Notes: generated from the sequence alone by a model not told the origin. 64,000 bases of DNA from Micromonospora chaiyaphumensis (GCF_900091435.1 NZ_FMCS01000012.1:124001-188000); one strand, 5' to 3'. Shown: positions 10,216 to 19,684, numbered from the stretch's first letter. Program-made: numbers and translations.

Positions 10216-12771
10216 TCACAGCCGGCGCGGGCCGGTGTCGGGGCGGGGCGCCTCGGCGCCGGTGCGGACGGTGGCGTGCAGCACCGAGATGCCGTCCGGC
10301 CGGGCCAGCACCGGGTTGAGGGTGAGCGACCGGACCCGGGGCTGCTCGTCGGCGAGCCGCCCGACCCGCAGCAGCAGGTCGACCAGGGCGGCCCGGTCCA
10401 CCGGCGCGGCGCCCCGGTGGCCACGCAGCAGCGGCGCGGCCCGGGGCTCGTCGACCAGTTCGGCGGCGTCCCGGTCGGTCAGCGGCACCGCCCGCCAGGC
10501 CCGGTCGCCGAGCAGTTCGGTGGCCACACCGCCCAGGCCGAAGCCGACCACCGGCCCGAACGCCGGGTCCTCCACCAGCTCCACGACGCAGGCCACCCCG
10601 GGCGGGACCATCGGCTGGACCAGCACGTCCGCGCCGAAGACCGGGGCCGTCTCGGCGTACGCCCGGCGCAGCGCGGCGGCGTCGGCCAGGTCGAGCCGGA
10701 CCGCGCCCAGGTCGAGGCGGTGCCGCAGCCCGGGGGCGGCCGCCTTGAGCGCGACGGGCCAGCCGAGCCGCTCGGCCGCCGCCACCGCCTCATCGGCCGA
10801 GCCCGCCGGGGCCGACTCGACCACGTCGATCCCGTACGCCCGCAGCAGACCCGCCGGATCCGCGCCGTCGGGGCGCAGCGCGGCCTGCCCGGCCGCCCGG
10901 TCCACGCGGTCCAGCTCGGGCAGCACGCCGGGCGGGCGGCGCAGCCAGTCGGCGTAGGAGGTGACCCGGGCCAGGCCCCGGACGGCCTCCTCCACGCTCG
11001 GGTACGCGGGCACTCCGGTGGGCACCCGGCCGGCGAGGAAGGTGGCCACCACCGGCTTGCCGGTGGTCCGCGCGTCGGGCAGGGCGGCCGTGAAATCGGC
11101 CTCGGGGTCGGTGAGCTGGCCGGGCAGCGGCGGGGCGAAGACCGCCACCACGGCGTCCACCCGCTCGTCGGCGGCGGACGCGGCCAGCGCGGCGGCGTAC
11201 GCCGCGGCGGTGGCCCGGGGGCCCACGTCGTGCGGGTAGCCGTCGGCCACCGTGAGGCCCTGGGCCGCGCAGGCGGTGGCGGCCAGCCCGGTCAGCGCCG
11301 AGGAGTTGCCGACCACGGCGACCCGGCGGCCGGCCGGCAGCGGCTGGTGGGCCAGGAGCACGCCGACGTCGAGCAGTTCCGCGACGGTGTCCACCCGGAT
11401 CACCCCGGACTGGGCGAAGAGCGCGCTGACCGCCGCGGCGTCCAGGGCCGGCGCGTCGCCGACCCCCGGCGGGCGGGCCAGCGAGGCCAGCGCCACCACG
11501 GGCTTGCTCCGGCCGATCCGCCGGGCCAGCCGGGCGAACTTGCGGGGGTTGCCGAACGTCTCCAGGTAGAGCGTGATGACGTCGGTGCCCGGGTCGTCCT
11601 GCCAGTACTGGAGCAGGTCGTTGCCGGACACGTCGGCGCGGTTGCCGGCGGAGACGAAGCTGGACAGGCCGAGCCCGCGCCGGGACGCCTCGGCGAGCAG
11701 GGCCACCCCGAACGCGCCGGACTGGCTGAAGACGCCTACCCGCCCGGGGGCGGGCAGCACCGGGGCGAGGGTGGCGTTGAGGCGTACCGCTGGGTCGGTG
11801 TTGGCCACGCCCAGGCAGTTGGGACCGACCACCCGCATGCCGGCCAGGTGGGCGGCGCGGACCAGGGCGCGCTGCGCGGCGGCCCCCGCCGGGCCGGACT
11901 CGGCGAACCCGGCGGAGATCACCACCAGCCCGTGCGCGCCGGCCTTCGCGGCGTCGGCCACCACCTCCGTCACCGCCTCCGGGGCGACGGCCACCACGGC
12001 CAGGTCGACGTCCGCGCCGGCGTCGGCCGCCGACGGGTACGCGGGCAGCCCGGCCACGGTCGCCGCGGTCGGGTGCACGGGGACGATCGCGCCGGTGAAC
12101 CCGGTGTCGCGCAGGTGCCCGAGCAGGGCCGCGCCGACACCCTGGCCGGTGGTGCTCGCGCCGTAGACGGCGATGCCGCGGGGCGCGAGCAGCCGGGCGA
12201 TCGAGCGGGCCTCGGTGCGGTGCTCCCGGCCGCGCTGCACCTCCAGGGTCGCCTCGGTGGGTGCGATCGGGAAGTTCAGGTGCACCACGCCGTCGGCGTA
12301 CTGGCGCTGAACCTGGTAGCCGAAGTCGGAGAACACCCGCAGCATGGCCCCGTTGGCCGGGAGCACCTCGGCCACGAAGTGCACGATGCCGTACCGCCGG
12401 GCCGCGTCGGCCAGGTGCTCCAGCAGCACCGACCCGATGCCCCGGCCCTGGTACGCGTCCTCCACCACGAAGGCCACCTCGGCCTCGGGCGAGCCGGGGC
12501 CGAGCCGCTCGTACCGGCCGACGGCGACGATCCGGTCGCCGGCCAGCACCACGAACGCCTCCCGGTCGCGATGGTCGACGACGACGAACCGCTGGAGGTC
12601 CCGCTCCGGGATGCGCGGGTACGGCGAGAAGTAGCGCAGGTAGCGGGTGCGCTCGGAGAAGCGCGCGTGCATGGCCACGATGGCCGCTCCGTCGTCCGGG
12701 CGGATCTGCCGCAGCTGGACGGTCGTGCCGTCGCTCAGCAGCACGTCCACCGGTTGCTCGACGGTGGTCAC
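10216..12771 (-). CDS. GNAT acetyltransferase fused to ADP-forming acyl-CoA synthetase domains (Pat-like protein acetyltransferase)
   Basis: This 851-residue fusion has an N-terminal GNAT domain (about 1-170; acetyl-CoA loop QGRGIGS at 108-114) followed by a CoA-binding domain (IAVYGASTTGQGVG near 200), succinyl-CoA-synthetase-like domains (VGVFSQSGAFG) and a C-terminal ATP-grasp (VALKAAAPGL, VVGFGLGG). The order matches Streptomyces PatA-type enzymes, which acetylate lysines of acyl-CoA synthetases; in Salmonella Pat the GNAT domain is at the other end. A GGGGAGG site precedes the GTG at 12771. It follows acuC by 25 bases on the same strand, so acetylase and deacetylase are probably co-transcribed. 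The substrate is inferred. Confidence 0.88.
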   Translation of the reverse strand: MTTVEQPVDVLLSDGTTVQLRQIRPDDGAAIVAMHARFSERTRYLRYFSPYPRIPERDLQRFVVVDHRDREAFVVLAGDRIVAVGRYERLGPGSPEAEVAFVVEDAYQGRGIGSVLLEHLADAARRYGIVHFVAEVLPANGAMLRVFSDFGYQVQRQYADGVVHLNFPIAPTEATLEVQRGREHRTEARSIARLLAPRGIAVYGASTTGQGVGAALLGHLRDTGFTGAIVPVHPTAATVAGLPAYPSAADAGADVDLAVVAVAPEAVTEVVADAAKAGAHGLVVISAGFAESGPAGAAAQRALVRAAHLAGMRVVGPNCLGVANTDPAVRLNATLAPVLPAPGRVGVFSQSGAFGVALLAEASRRGLGLSSFVSAGNRADVSGNDLLQYWQDDPGTDVITLYLETFGNPRKFARLARRIGRSKPVVALASLARPPGVGDAPALDAAAVSALFAQSGVIRVDTVAELLDVGVLLAHQPLPAGRRVAVVGNSSALTGLAATACAAQGLTVADGYPHDVGPRATAAAYAAALAASAADERVDAVVAVFAPPLPGQLTDPEADFTAALPDARTTGKPVVATFLAGRVPTGVPAYPSVEEAVRGLARVTSYADWLRRPPGVLPELDRVDRAAGQAALRPDGADPAGLLRAYGIDVVESAPAGSADEAVAAAERLGWPVALKAAAPGLRHRLDLGAVRLDLADAAALRRAYAETAPVFGADVLVQPMVPPGVACVVELVEDPAFGPVVGFGLGGVATELLGDRAWRAVPLTDRDAAELVDEPRAAPLLRGHRGAAPVDRAALVDLLLRVGRLADEQPRVRSLTLNPVLARPDGISVLHATVRTGAEAPRPDTGPRRL

Positions 12772-12796
12772 CGGTCGGTCCTCCCCCACCGCCGGA

Positions 12797-13978
12797 TCAG
12801 TCGCGCGGGTCGTGCGGGTCGAGCCCGAGCAGCGGGAAGACCGCCTTGCGGGTCGCCGCGACGGCCCGGTCCACGGCGGTCGGCTCGCCACTCGGCTGCC
12901 ACGGCTCGTGGGACGGGTCGACGTCGTCGGTCATCCGCAGCGGGATCTCGTGCCCGGGGCGCCGCCGCGCCGCCAGGTCCCGCCAGCCCGGCGGGGTGAG
13001 CGTGGCCGGGTCGAGCGGCTCACCGGTGGCCACCGCGAGCAGGTGCGTCCAGGCCCGCGGCACCACCTCGACCAGCGCGTACCCGCCGCCGCCGAGGGCC
13101 ACCCAGCGGCCGTCGCAGAGCTCGTCGGCGAGCCCGCGCAGCGCCCGGTAGGTGGCCCGCTGCCCGTCCACGGAGAGGTGCAGGTCGGCCAGGGGGTCGA
13201 GCCGGTGCCCGTCCGCCCCGCACTGGGTGACCAGCACCTGCGGCCGGAACGCCCGCAGCACCGACGGCACGACCGCGTGGAACGCCCGCTGCCAGCCCGG
13301 GTCGCCGACCCCCGGCGGCAGTGGCACGTTGACGGCCGAGCCCTCCGCGCCCGGACCGCCGGTCTCGTCGGGGAACCCGGTGCCGGGGAACAGCGCGAGC
13401 GGGGTCTCGTGCAGGCTGACGGTGAGCACCCGCGGGTCCCGGTAGAAGATCTCCTGCACCCCGTCGCCGTGGTGCACGTCGACGTCCACGTACGCGATCC
13501 GCTCCGCGCCCAGGTCGAGCAGGCGGGCGATGGCCACGGCCGGGTCGTTGTAGACGCAGAAGCCGGAGGCCCGGGCCGGCATGGCGTGGTGCAGCCCGCC
13601 GGCCACGTTGACCGCCCGCCGGGCCTCGCCGCGCCAGACCGCCTCGGCGGCCGCCACGCTCGCGCCGGCGATCAGCGCGCTCGACTCGTGCATGCCGTCG
13701 AAGACGGGGTTGTCCGACGTGCCGAGGCCGAAGCCGGCGAAGAGCGGGTCCCGGGGTGCGGCCCGGACGGCCTCCAGGTAGCGCGGGTCGTGCACCCGGG
13801 TCAGCAGCGCGTCGTCGGCCGGCTCCGGCTTCACGAGCCGGACCCCGGGCCGGTCCAGCACCCCCAGCTCGCGGGCGAGCGCCATGGTCAACTCGACCCG
13901 CACCGGGTCGAGGGGATGGTCGCCCATGTCGTACCCGAGCAGGGCCTCGTCCCACACCACCACGGTCTCGTCGGCCAT
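12797..13978 (-). CDS. acuC: AcuC-type class I histone-deacetylase-fold protein deacetylase
   Basis: A 393-residue Zn-dependent deacetylase. GLHHAMPARASGFCVYNDPAVAI and YVDVDVHHGDGVQEIFY carry the His and Asp residues that bind zinc and activate water; LHETPLALFPGTG and LGGGGYAL complete the HDAC pattern. Bacillus AcuC removes acetyl groups from acetyl-CoA synthetase and so restores its activity. Here the gene is directly upstream of the Pat-like acetyltransferase, which would give the opposing reaction. A C-terminal tail (about 345-393) beyond the catalytic core is common in actinobacterial AcuC. Confidence 0.9.
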   Translation of the reverse strand: MADETVVVWDEALLGYDMGDHPLDPVRVELTMALARELGVLDRPGVRLVKPEPADDALLTRVHDPRYLEAVRAAPRDPLFAGFGLGTSDNPVFDGMHESSALIAGASVAAAEAVWRGEARRAVNVAGGLHHAMPARASGFCVYNDPAVAIARLLDLGAERIAYVDVDVHHGDGVQEIFYRDPRVLTVSLHETPLALFPGTGFPDETGGPGAEGSAVNVPLPPGVGDPGWQRAFHAVVPSVLRAFRPQVLVTQCGADGHRLDPLADLHLSVDGQRATYRALRGLADELCDGRWVALGGGGYALVEVVPRAWTHLLAVATGEPLDPATLTPPGWRDLAARRRPGHEIPLRMTDDVDPSHEPWQPSGEPTAVDRAVAATRKAVFPLLGLDPHDPRD

Positions 13979-14040
13979 GGGGCCATCGTCGCACGCGGGC
14001 TGGGACCGGCCCACCGCACGCAGGGCAGCGGCCCGGGTGG

Positions 14041-14883
14041 CTATCCGGTGGCGACCGGACGGTCCGGGTCGGCCACCCAGTTGCTCCACGAGCCCACGTA
14101 CAGGGCGGCGTCCGGGCGGCCGGCCAGGTGCAGCGCCAGGACGGCCTGGGCGGCGGTCACCCCCGAGCCGCAGTACGCGCCGACCGGCGCGCCCGCGGTC
14201 ACGCCGGCGGCGGCGAACCGCTCGCGCAGCGCCTCGGCGGCGGGGAAGCGCCCCTCGGCGACGTACTCCGGGGCGGGCAGGTTGACCGCGCCCGGGACGT
14301 GCCCGGCCACCGGGTCGATCGGCTCGGTCTCGCCCCGGTAGCGCGGGGCGGCCCGCACGTCGAGCAGCACACCGGCGTCGGCGGCGGCCAGCCCGGCGGC
14401 CTCCCCCGCGTCCAGCACCGGCAGCTCGCCCGGCGTGACCGTGACGTCCCCGGGGGCGGGCGACGGCGGCTCGGTGGAGACGGGTCCACCGGCCGCGACC
14501 CAGGCCGGGAAGCCGCCGTGCAGCACCCGGACCGACCGGTGGCCGGCCCACCGCAGGGTCCACCAGGCGCGGGCGGCCGACATGCCGTCGCCCCCGTCGT
14601 ACACCACCACGGGGTGGCCGGCCCGGACGCCGGCGGCCCGCAGCGCGGCCTGGAGCGCGGCGGGGTCGGGCAGCGGGTGCCGGCCGGCGGCGCCCGGCCG
14701 GCCGCAGAGCTCGGTGTCCAGGTCGACGAAGACGGCGCCGGGCAGGTGACCGGCCAGGTAGTCCTCCCGGCCGGGCGGCCCGGCGAGCCGCCAGCGGACG
14801 TCGAGCAGGGTCGGCGGGTCGGCGCGGTCGAGCTCGTCGGCGAGCCGGCCGGGCTCGACCAGGAGGTCTTCGGTTCCGGACAT
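14041..14883 (-). CDS. Sulfurtransferase with two rhodanese domains
   Basis: A 280-residue tandem rhodanese. The first domain (15-140, TLLDVRWRL, DYLAGHLPGAVFVDLD) lacks the catalytic Cys and the second (150-280, LLDVRAAPRYRGE) carries the active loop CGSGVTA with Cys238. The CGSGVTA loop is typical of 3-mercaptopyruvate and thiosulfate sulfurtransferases, which move a sulfane sulfur from donor to acceptor such as cyanide or thioredoxin. It is transcribed away from the DtxR-type regulator; about 98 bases separate them. Confidence 0.92.
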   Translation of the reverse strand: MSGTEDLLVEPGRLADELDRADPPTLLDVRWRLAGPPGREDYLAGHLPGAVFVDLDTELCGRPGAAGRHPLPDPAALQAALRAAGVRAGHPVVVYDGGDGMSAARAWWTLRWAGHRSVRVLHGGFPAWVAAGGPVSTEPPSPAPGDVTVTPGELPVLDAGEAAGLAAADAGVLLDVRAAPRYRGETEPIDPVAGHVPGAVNLPAPEYVAEGRFPAAEALRERFAAAGVTAGAPVGAYCGSGVTAAQAVLALHLAGRPDAALYVGSWSNWVADPDRPVATG

Positions 14884-14953
14884 GCGGTCCAGTCAACACC
14901 ATCCGGGCAGCGACCTCCCGGTTCGGTGTCGGTGGATCGTCGGGGGTCCGGGG

Positions 14954-14959
14954 TAGCAT
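14954..14959 (+). promoter_or_regulatory. Candidate -10 element of the DtxR-type gene
   Basis: TAGCAT sits 22 bases before the GTG start, followed by a GGAGGG ribosome site at 14968-14973 with 8-base spacing. No convincing -35 is visible at 17 bases upstream. Confidence 0.4.
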
Positions 14960-14981
14960 CGAACGCCGGAGGGACGCTGAC

Positions 14982-15668
14982 GTGAAGCATGACCTGGTCG
15001 ACACGACCGAGATGTACCTGCGCACCATCCTCGAGCTGGAAGAGGAGGGGGTGCCGCCGCTGCGTGCGCGGATCGCGGAGCGGCTGAAGCAGAGCGGCCC
15101 CACCGTCAGTCAGACCGTCGCCCGGATGGAGCGGGACGGCCTGCTCACCGTCGAGGGCGACCGCCACCTGATGCTCACCGCCCTGGGCCGCAGCACGGCG
15201 GTGTCGGTCATGCGCAAGCACCGGCTGGCCGAGCTGCTGCTCGTCAACGTGATCGGGATGCCCTACGAGGAGGCCCACGAGGAGGCCTGCCGGTGGGAGC
15301 ACGTGATGAGCGACGCGGTGGAGAAGCGGGTCTACGACCTGCTCAACCGCCCGACCCGCTCCCCCTACGGCAACCCCATCCCGGGCCTTGAGGAGCTGGG
15401 CGACCCGGGCCTGCGCGAGACCGAGACCGCCGAGGGCGAGCGCAACCTGGCGTTCCCGGGCCTCTCCGGGCCGGTCGTGGTGCGGCGGATCTGCGAGAGC
15501 GTGCAGACCGACGCCGACGTGCTCCGGCAACTGCACGCGGCGGGCGTCGACCCGGGCGCCACGGTGACGGTGGCCCAGGAACGCGACGGGGTCTCCATCG
15601 ACCGCTCCGGCGACCGGGTCCGGCTGCCCCGCGAGGTGGCCTCCCGCGTGTTCGTCGCGGCCCACTGA
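14982..15668 (+). CDS. DtxR/IdeR family metal-dependent transcriptional regulator
   Basis: A 228-residue repressor with an N-terminal winged helix (1-73), a dimerisation and metal-binding domain (74-140) and a C-terminal SH3-like domain (about 150-228). The metal ligands line up with IdeR numbering plus one: Met11, Cys103, Glu106 and His107 for the primary site, His80, Glu84 and His99 for the ancillary site. All are present, so it should sense Fe(II) or Mn(II) and control iron or manganese genes. Whether it is the main IdeR of this organism cannot be decided here. Confidence 0.93.
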   Translation: MKHDLVDTTEMYLRTILELEEEGVPPLRARIAERLKQSGPTVSQTVARMERDGLLTVEGDRHLMLTALGRSTAVSVMRKHRLAELLLVNVIGMPYEEAHEEACRWEHVMSDAVEKRVYDLLNRPTRSPYGNPIPGLEELGDPGLRETETAEGERNLAFPGLSGPVVVRRICESVQTDADVLRQLHAAGVDPGATVTVAQERDGVSIDRSGDRVRLPREVASRVFVAAH

Positions 15669-15689
15669 CCCGCCCGGCGCGCCCGGCGG

Positions 15690-16238
15690 TCAGAGCTGCC
15701 GGGTGTCGATCACCTTGGCGAGGCTGACCAGCTTGCCGGCCACCTTGTCCGCGTCGGCCGTGGCGGTGCCGCGCGGGCTGGTCCAGCGCAGCGTGGCCAG
15801 CCGCCCGTCGCCGGCGAGCCAGCCCACCTCCGCGGCCGGGCCGTTTTTCGCGGTCTTCGGCAGCGTGTGCCGGTAGGCGGCCTTGCCGAGCTTGGTGACC
15901 TTCTTCGCGCCCCGGGGCAGCACGTCGAGGGTGAAGCTGGACGTGTCGATCGACGTGTCGGTCACCGTGAGGGTCAACTCGGGCAGCACGGCCCGCTCGG
16001 CCCGGACCACGCAGGTGTGAGTGTCACCCCTGTCCATGGCGGCGGCCACGTCGAAGCGGCCGCCGGTGTGCTTGGCGATCACCGCGAAGTCGAGCAGCCG
16101 GCACGCCCCGCCGGACGAGGCGGCGGACACCTCGACCGCCTTCGGCTCCGCCGCCGGCACCGCCACCGGCGCGGCCTCCTTGGCGCAGCCGGCGGTCAGC
16201 AGTACGGCCGAAGCGGCCAGCCAGGTCCGGGCGCGCAC
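15690..16238 (-). CDS. Putative secreted lipoprotein
   Basis: A 182-residue protein of unknown function. It begins with RARTWLAASAVLLTAGCAKE, a signal peptide with lipobox LTAGC (Cys near residue 17), so it should be lipid-anchored outside the membrane. The mature part has two further cysteines (GGACRLLDF, HTCVV) that may form a disulfide and resembles small actinobacterial DUF3558-like lipoproteins in layout, but I cannot assign it firmly. The GTG at 16238 has an AGGAGGT-like site (GGAGGT) 6 bases upstream. Confidence 0.75.
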   Translation of the reverse strand: MRARTWLAASAVLLTAGCAKEAAPVAVPAAEPKAVEVSAASSGGACRLLDFAVIAKHTGGRFDVAAAMDRGDTHTCVVRAERAVLPELTLTVTDTSIDTSSFTLDVLPRGAKKVTKLGKAAYRHTLPKTAKNGPAAEVGWLAGDGRLATLRWTSPRGTATADADKVAGKLVSLAKVIDTRQL

Positions 16239-16324
16239 GTGGAGACCTCCGCAGTCGTCGGCGGGTGCCGCCCGCCGGATGTCCGTCGGAAACCGTACGG
16301 GTTGCCCCGCTGCGACGGAAGTCC

Positions 16325-16567
16325 TCAATCGTCCACGTACGGACAGTGCCGGCACCCTCGCCCGCAGCATGTGCCGCGGCGGGCCAGGAAACCGGCGCTG
16401 AGCACGAAGAGCCCGGTGGCCGGGTCCAGGTAGCCGGCCTCCCCGGCGGCCAGGGCGGCGGCGTGCGCGGCCAGGATCCGCGCCCGGTCCGGGTGGTCCG
16501 GTGACAGCCGCGACGGGTGCGGCTCGGTCAACGGCCGGTCCGCCAGCGGTCGTCGCTCTCCGGTCAC
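16325..16567 (-). CDS. DUF5522 family Cys-rich small protein
   Basis: An 80-residue protein ending in the DUF5522 signature: TGLFVLSAGFLARRGTCCG, then GCRHCPYVDD. The four cysteines and one His in CCGRGCRHCPY near residues 67-77 look like a metal or iron-sulfur site. Function is unknown in the family. It lies between the lipoprotein and the asparaginase gene, all on the minus strand. Confidence 0.8.
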   Translation of the reverse strand: MTGERRPLADRPLTEPHPSRLSPDHPDRARILAAHAAALAAGEAGYLDPATGLFVLSAGFLARRGTCCGRGCRHCPYVDD

Positions 16568-16601
16568 CGCGCGAGTCTACGGAGGCCGCCCCGGCGCCGG
16601 C

Positions 16602-17579
16602 TCAGCCGTGCCGGGTGAACGCCTCGGCGACCGCCGCCCGGTCCGCGCCCCCGGCCAGCAGCAGCCGCAGCAGCACCTTGGCCTTGTACGGGTCGAGCAG
16701 CCCACCGCAGACCAGCCCGCGCCGCCGCAGGTCGGTCTCCGAGCCGACGGCGCCGTAGGTGTCCCGCAGCACCGGCCCGGCCCCGGTCCGCGAGGCGAGC
16801 ACCACCGGCATTCGCGCGGCCAGCGCACCCAGCGCCGGGGCGAAAGCGGGCGGCACGTGCCCGACCCCGAAGCCGGCCACCACCAGCCCGTCCAGGCCCG
16901 GAGTGAGCGCGTCGAGCAGCGCCGGGTCGTCGTCGAGGGTGACGGTGTGCAGCGCCACCCGGGTGGCGGCGAGCCGGTCCCGGTCCACCGGCGGCAGCGG
17001 GGCGTGCCGGGGCGGGCGGGTGAGCAGGCGTACCGCGCCCTCGATGACGTGCCCGAGCGGGCCGGCGTCGGGCGAGGCGAGGGTGGCCGTACTGGTGCTG
17101 TGGGTCTTGCGGGCGAAGCGGGCGGCGTGGACCTCGTCGTTGAACGCCACGAGCACCCCGAGGTCCCGCGCGGCCGGCGCGGCGGCCACCCGGGCCGCGG
17201 CGAGCAGGTTGGCCGGGCCGTCCGGGCCGGCCAGGGTGGGGTTCCGCATGGCGCCCGTGAACACGAGCGGCTCCGGGTGCGGCCAGAGCAGGTCGGCCAG
17301 GAACGCGGTCTCCTCCAGGGTGTCGGTGCCCTGGGTCACCACCACGCCGGTCGCGCCGTCGGCGACCGCCGCGCCGGCGGCGTCCACCAGGTCGAGGACC
17401 TGCCGGTACGCCAGCGCGGCGCTGGGCACCGCCTCCACGTCCCGCACGTCGAGCGGGATCTCGCCGAGCCCGGGCACGGCGGCCGTGAGGTCGGCGCCGG
17501 TGAGCCTGCTGACCACTCCCCCGGCGCCGGTGCCGGCCATGGCGATCGTGCCGCCGAGGGTGAAGAGCGCGACGGTCAC
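16602..17579 (-). CDS. L-asparaginase, type I-like
   Basis: This 325-residue enzyme hydrolyses asparagine to aspartate and ammonia. The nucleophile loop FTLGGTIA has Thr11 and the second motif VVTQGTDTLEET has Thr85-Asp86; the lysine of RFARKTHS completes the active site. No signal peptide is visible, so it should be cytoplasmic, unlike periplasmic type II enzymes. The GTG start overlaps the stop of the methyltransferase gene upstream (GTGA, 4 bases), so translation is coupled. Confidence 0.92.
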   Translation of the reverse strand: MTVALFTLGGTIAMAGTGAGGVVSRLTGADLTAAVPGLGEIPLDVRDVEAVPSAALAYRQVLDLVDAAGAAVADGATGVVVTQGTDTLEETAFLADLLWPHPEPLVFTGAMRNPTLAGPDGPANLLAAARVAAAPAARDLGVLVAFNDEVHAARFARKTHSTSTATLASPDAGPLGHVIEGAVRLLTRPPRHAPLPPVDRDRLAATRVALHTVTLDDDPALLDALTPGLDGLVVAGFGVGHVPPAFAPALGALAARMPVVLASRTGAGPVLRDTYGAVGSETDLRRRGLVCGGLLDPYKAKVLLRLLLAGGADRAAVAEAFTRHG

Positions 17580-18217
17580 CGGGCGGCCTTCCGGGCGAGG
17601 AAGAACGCCTGCGGCCCCCGGTCGAGTTCCTCCGCCTCGCGGACCAGCGTGCCGTGCACGGCCAGCCCGGCCGCCGTGAGCTGCTCCGCGAGCCGGTCCG
17701 GCGGCAGCCAGTACACGTCGTAGGAGACGGTGTGGCCGTACGCCTGCTCCAGCCGGATCCGCTCGTCGCCGGCCTTGACCGCGATCAGCAGGTGGCCACC
17801 CGGGGCGAGCACCCGGTGGAACTCGGCGAACACCCCGGGCAGCAGGTCCGGCGGCAGGTGGATGATCGAGTACCAGGCCACGAGGCCGGCCAGTGTCGCG
17901 TCGGGGATGTCCAGTGCGGTCATCGAGCCGACCTCGAAGCGCAGCTCCGGATAGTTCCGGCGGGCCACCTCGAGCATGCCCGGGGAGAGGTCGACCCCGG
18001 AGATGTCGAGCCCGAGACGGCGCAGGTGGGCGGTGATCCGGCCGGTCCCGCAGCCCGCCTCCAGCACCGGCCGGCCAGGGCCGACCAGCTCGGCGAACGC
18101 GGCCAGCATCCCGCGGTCGAGCGGGCCCTCCAGCACGTCGGGGATCAGTCGTGCGTAGTCCACGGCGACCGTGTCGTAGGCGGCGCGCGTCTCGGTGAGC
18201 CAGGTCGGTTCGATCAT
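17576..18217 (-). CDS. Class I SAM-dependent methyltransferase
   Basis: A 213-residue methyltransferase of the UbiE/methyltransferase-11 type. Motif I is VLEAGCGTGRIT (residues 51-62), then ISGVDLSPGML, the post-I LVAWYSIIHLPP and LAPGGHLLIAVK strands. The substrate cannot be read from the sequence. It overlaps the asparaginase start by 4 bases and is divergent from an MFS gene about 115 bases away. Confidence 0.88.
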   Translation of the reverse strand: MIEPTWLTETRAAYDTVAVDYARLIPDVLEGPLDRGMLAAFAELVGPGRPVLEAGCGTGRITAHLRRLGLDISGVDLSPGMLEVARRNYPELRFEVGSMTALDIPDATLAGLVAWYSIIHLPPDLLPGVFAEFHRVLAPGGHLLIAVKAGDERIRLEQAYGHTVSYDVYWLPPDRLAEQLTAAGLAVHGTLVREAEELDRGPQAFFLARKAAR

Positions 18218-18332
18218 GAAAGCCGACCCTAGTCCGCGGCCGGCCCCGGCGGAAATGCCGCGCCGGTCGGCGGTTCGGCGGGATACGGTGCCAGGTCGCA
18301 CGCCCCGCGACCCCGACGGACAGGCCCGAGCG

Positions 18333-19589
18333 GTGACCCAGCAACTGACGCCCCCGACGACCGGAACCCGCACCTCCCTGTGGCGGAGCCGGAACTTCCT
18401 GCTGCTCTGGAGTGGCCAGACGGTCAGCGAGGTGGGCACCCGGGTCTCCGGGGTGGCCGTGCCGCTGCTGGCCGCTGACGTGCTCGACGCCACCGTCTTC
18501 CAGGTCTCCCTGCTCACCGTCCTGGCCTGGCTGCCGTACCTGGTGTTCTCGCTGCCGGCCGGGATGCTGGCCGACCGGGTCGACCAGCGGCGGCTGATGG
18601 TCGCGTGCGACCTGGGTCGCGCGGCGCTGCTGCTGTCGGTGCCGGTGGTCGCCCTGGCCGGCCACCTCACCCTGCCCTTCCTGTACGCGGTGGTCGGGCT
18701 CTCCGGGGTGCTGACCGTCGCGTTCACCGTGGCGTACCGGAGCCTGCTGCCCGCCCTCGTCCCGCCGGACGATCTGACCTCGGCCAACGCGCGGCTGGAG
18801 GTGAGCGAGAACCTGGCCGCCCTGGCCGGGCCGAGCGCGGGCGGCGTGCTCGTCGGCCTGCTCGGCGCGGCCCGCACCTTCGTGGCCGACGCCGCCAGCT
18901 TCCTGGCCAGCGCGGTCACGCTGCTGCTGATGCGGCACCGCCCGGCGCCCCGCGCCGGCGGCCGGGTGCCGGTCCGGGCCGCGCTCACCGAGGGGCTCGG
19001 GTTCATCCGCCGGCAGCGGATCCTCGCCCTGGTGCTCGCCTGCACCGCGACCTCGAACTTCTTCGTCATGGCCACCCGGTCCATCGAGGTGCCCTACCTG
19101 CTGCGCGTGCTGCACGCCACCCCGGCCACCATCGGTCTCCTGTTCAGTCTGGGTTCGGTGGGCGGGCTGCTGGCCGGGGTGCTGGCCGGGCGGGTCACCG
19201 CGCTGCTCGGCGGCGCCCGGACCATCTGGGTGTCGATGGCCGTGCCAGGCCCCCTCTACCTGCTCATGCCGCTGGCCCGGCCCGGCTGGGGCGCCCTGCT
19301 CTACGCCGTCGGCACGGCGGCGTTCGCGGCCAACGCGGTGCTGTTCAACGTGGCGGCCATGTCCTACCGGCAGCGGGTCACCCCGGCCCGGCTGCTCGGC
19401 CGGGTCAACGCCGCGTTCCTGTGGATCTGCTACGGCGCGATCCCGCTCGGCGCCCTGGTCGGCGGCGCCCTCGGCACCCGGCTCGGGCTGCGCCCGGCGC
19501 TGCTGGTCTGCGTGCTCGGCATGTGGAGCGCGGCGCTGTTCGTGGTGTTCTCGCCGCTGCGCCGGATGCGGGACTTCGCGACGCCGTGA
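18333..19589 (+). CDS. MFS transporter, enterobactin-exporter (EntS)-like
   Basis: A 418-residue membrane protein with about 12 helices. It starts RSRNFLLLWSGQTVSEVGTRVSGVAVPLL, the pattern of the MFS_3/EntS branch, and has the cytoplasmic loop LADRVDQRRLMVACDLGRA between helices 2 and 3. This branch exports siderophores, macrolides or similar compounds; no substrate can be assigned. The GTG at 18333 places the N-terminus about 24 residues before the first helix; no strong ribosome site is visible. Confidence 0.85.
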   Translation: MTQQLTPPTTGTRTSLWRSRNFLLLWSGQTVSEVGTRVSGVAVPLLAADVLDATVFQVSLLTVLAWLPYLVFSLPAGMLADRVDQRRLMVACDLGRAALLLSVPVVALAGHLTLPFLYAVVGLSGVLTVAFTVAYRSLLPALVPPDDLTSANARLEVSENLAALAGPSAGGVLVGLLGAARTFVADAASFLASAVTLLLMRHRPAPRAGGRVPVRAALTEGLGFIRRQRILALVLACTATSNFFVMATRSIEVPYLLRVLHATPATIGLLFSLGSVGGLLAGVLAGRVTALLGGARTIWVSMAVPGPLYLLMPLARPGWGALLYAVGTAAFAANAVLFNVAAMSYRQRVTPARLLGRVNAAFLWICYGAIPLGALVGGALGTRLGLRPALLVCVLGMWSAALFVVFSPLRRMRDFATP

Positions 19590-19684
19590 AAAGAGGCAGG
19601 ATTTTTCCCGGGCCGCTGTCGAATCCGGCCGCGCCCGTCCGTCGGTGAGGCGGAAGAGGCAAACGACAACCCGAGGAGATCCCG

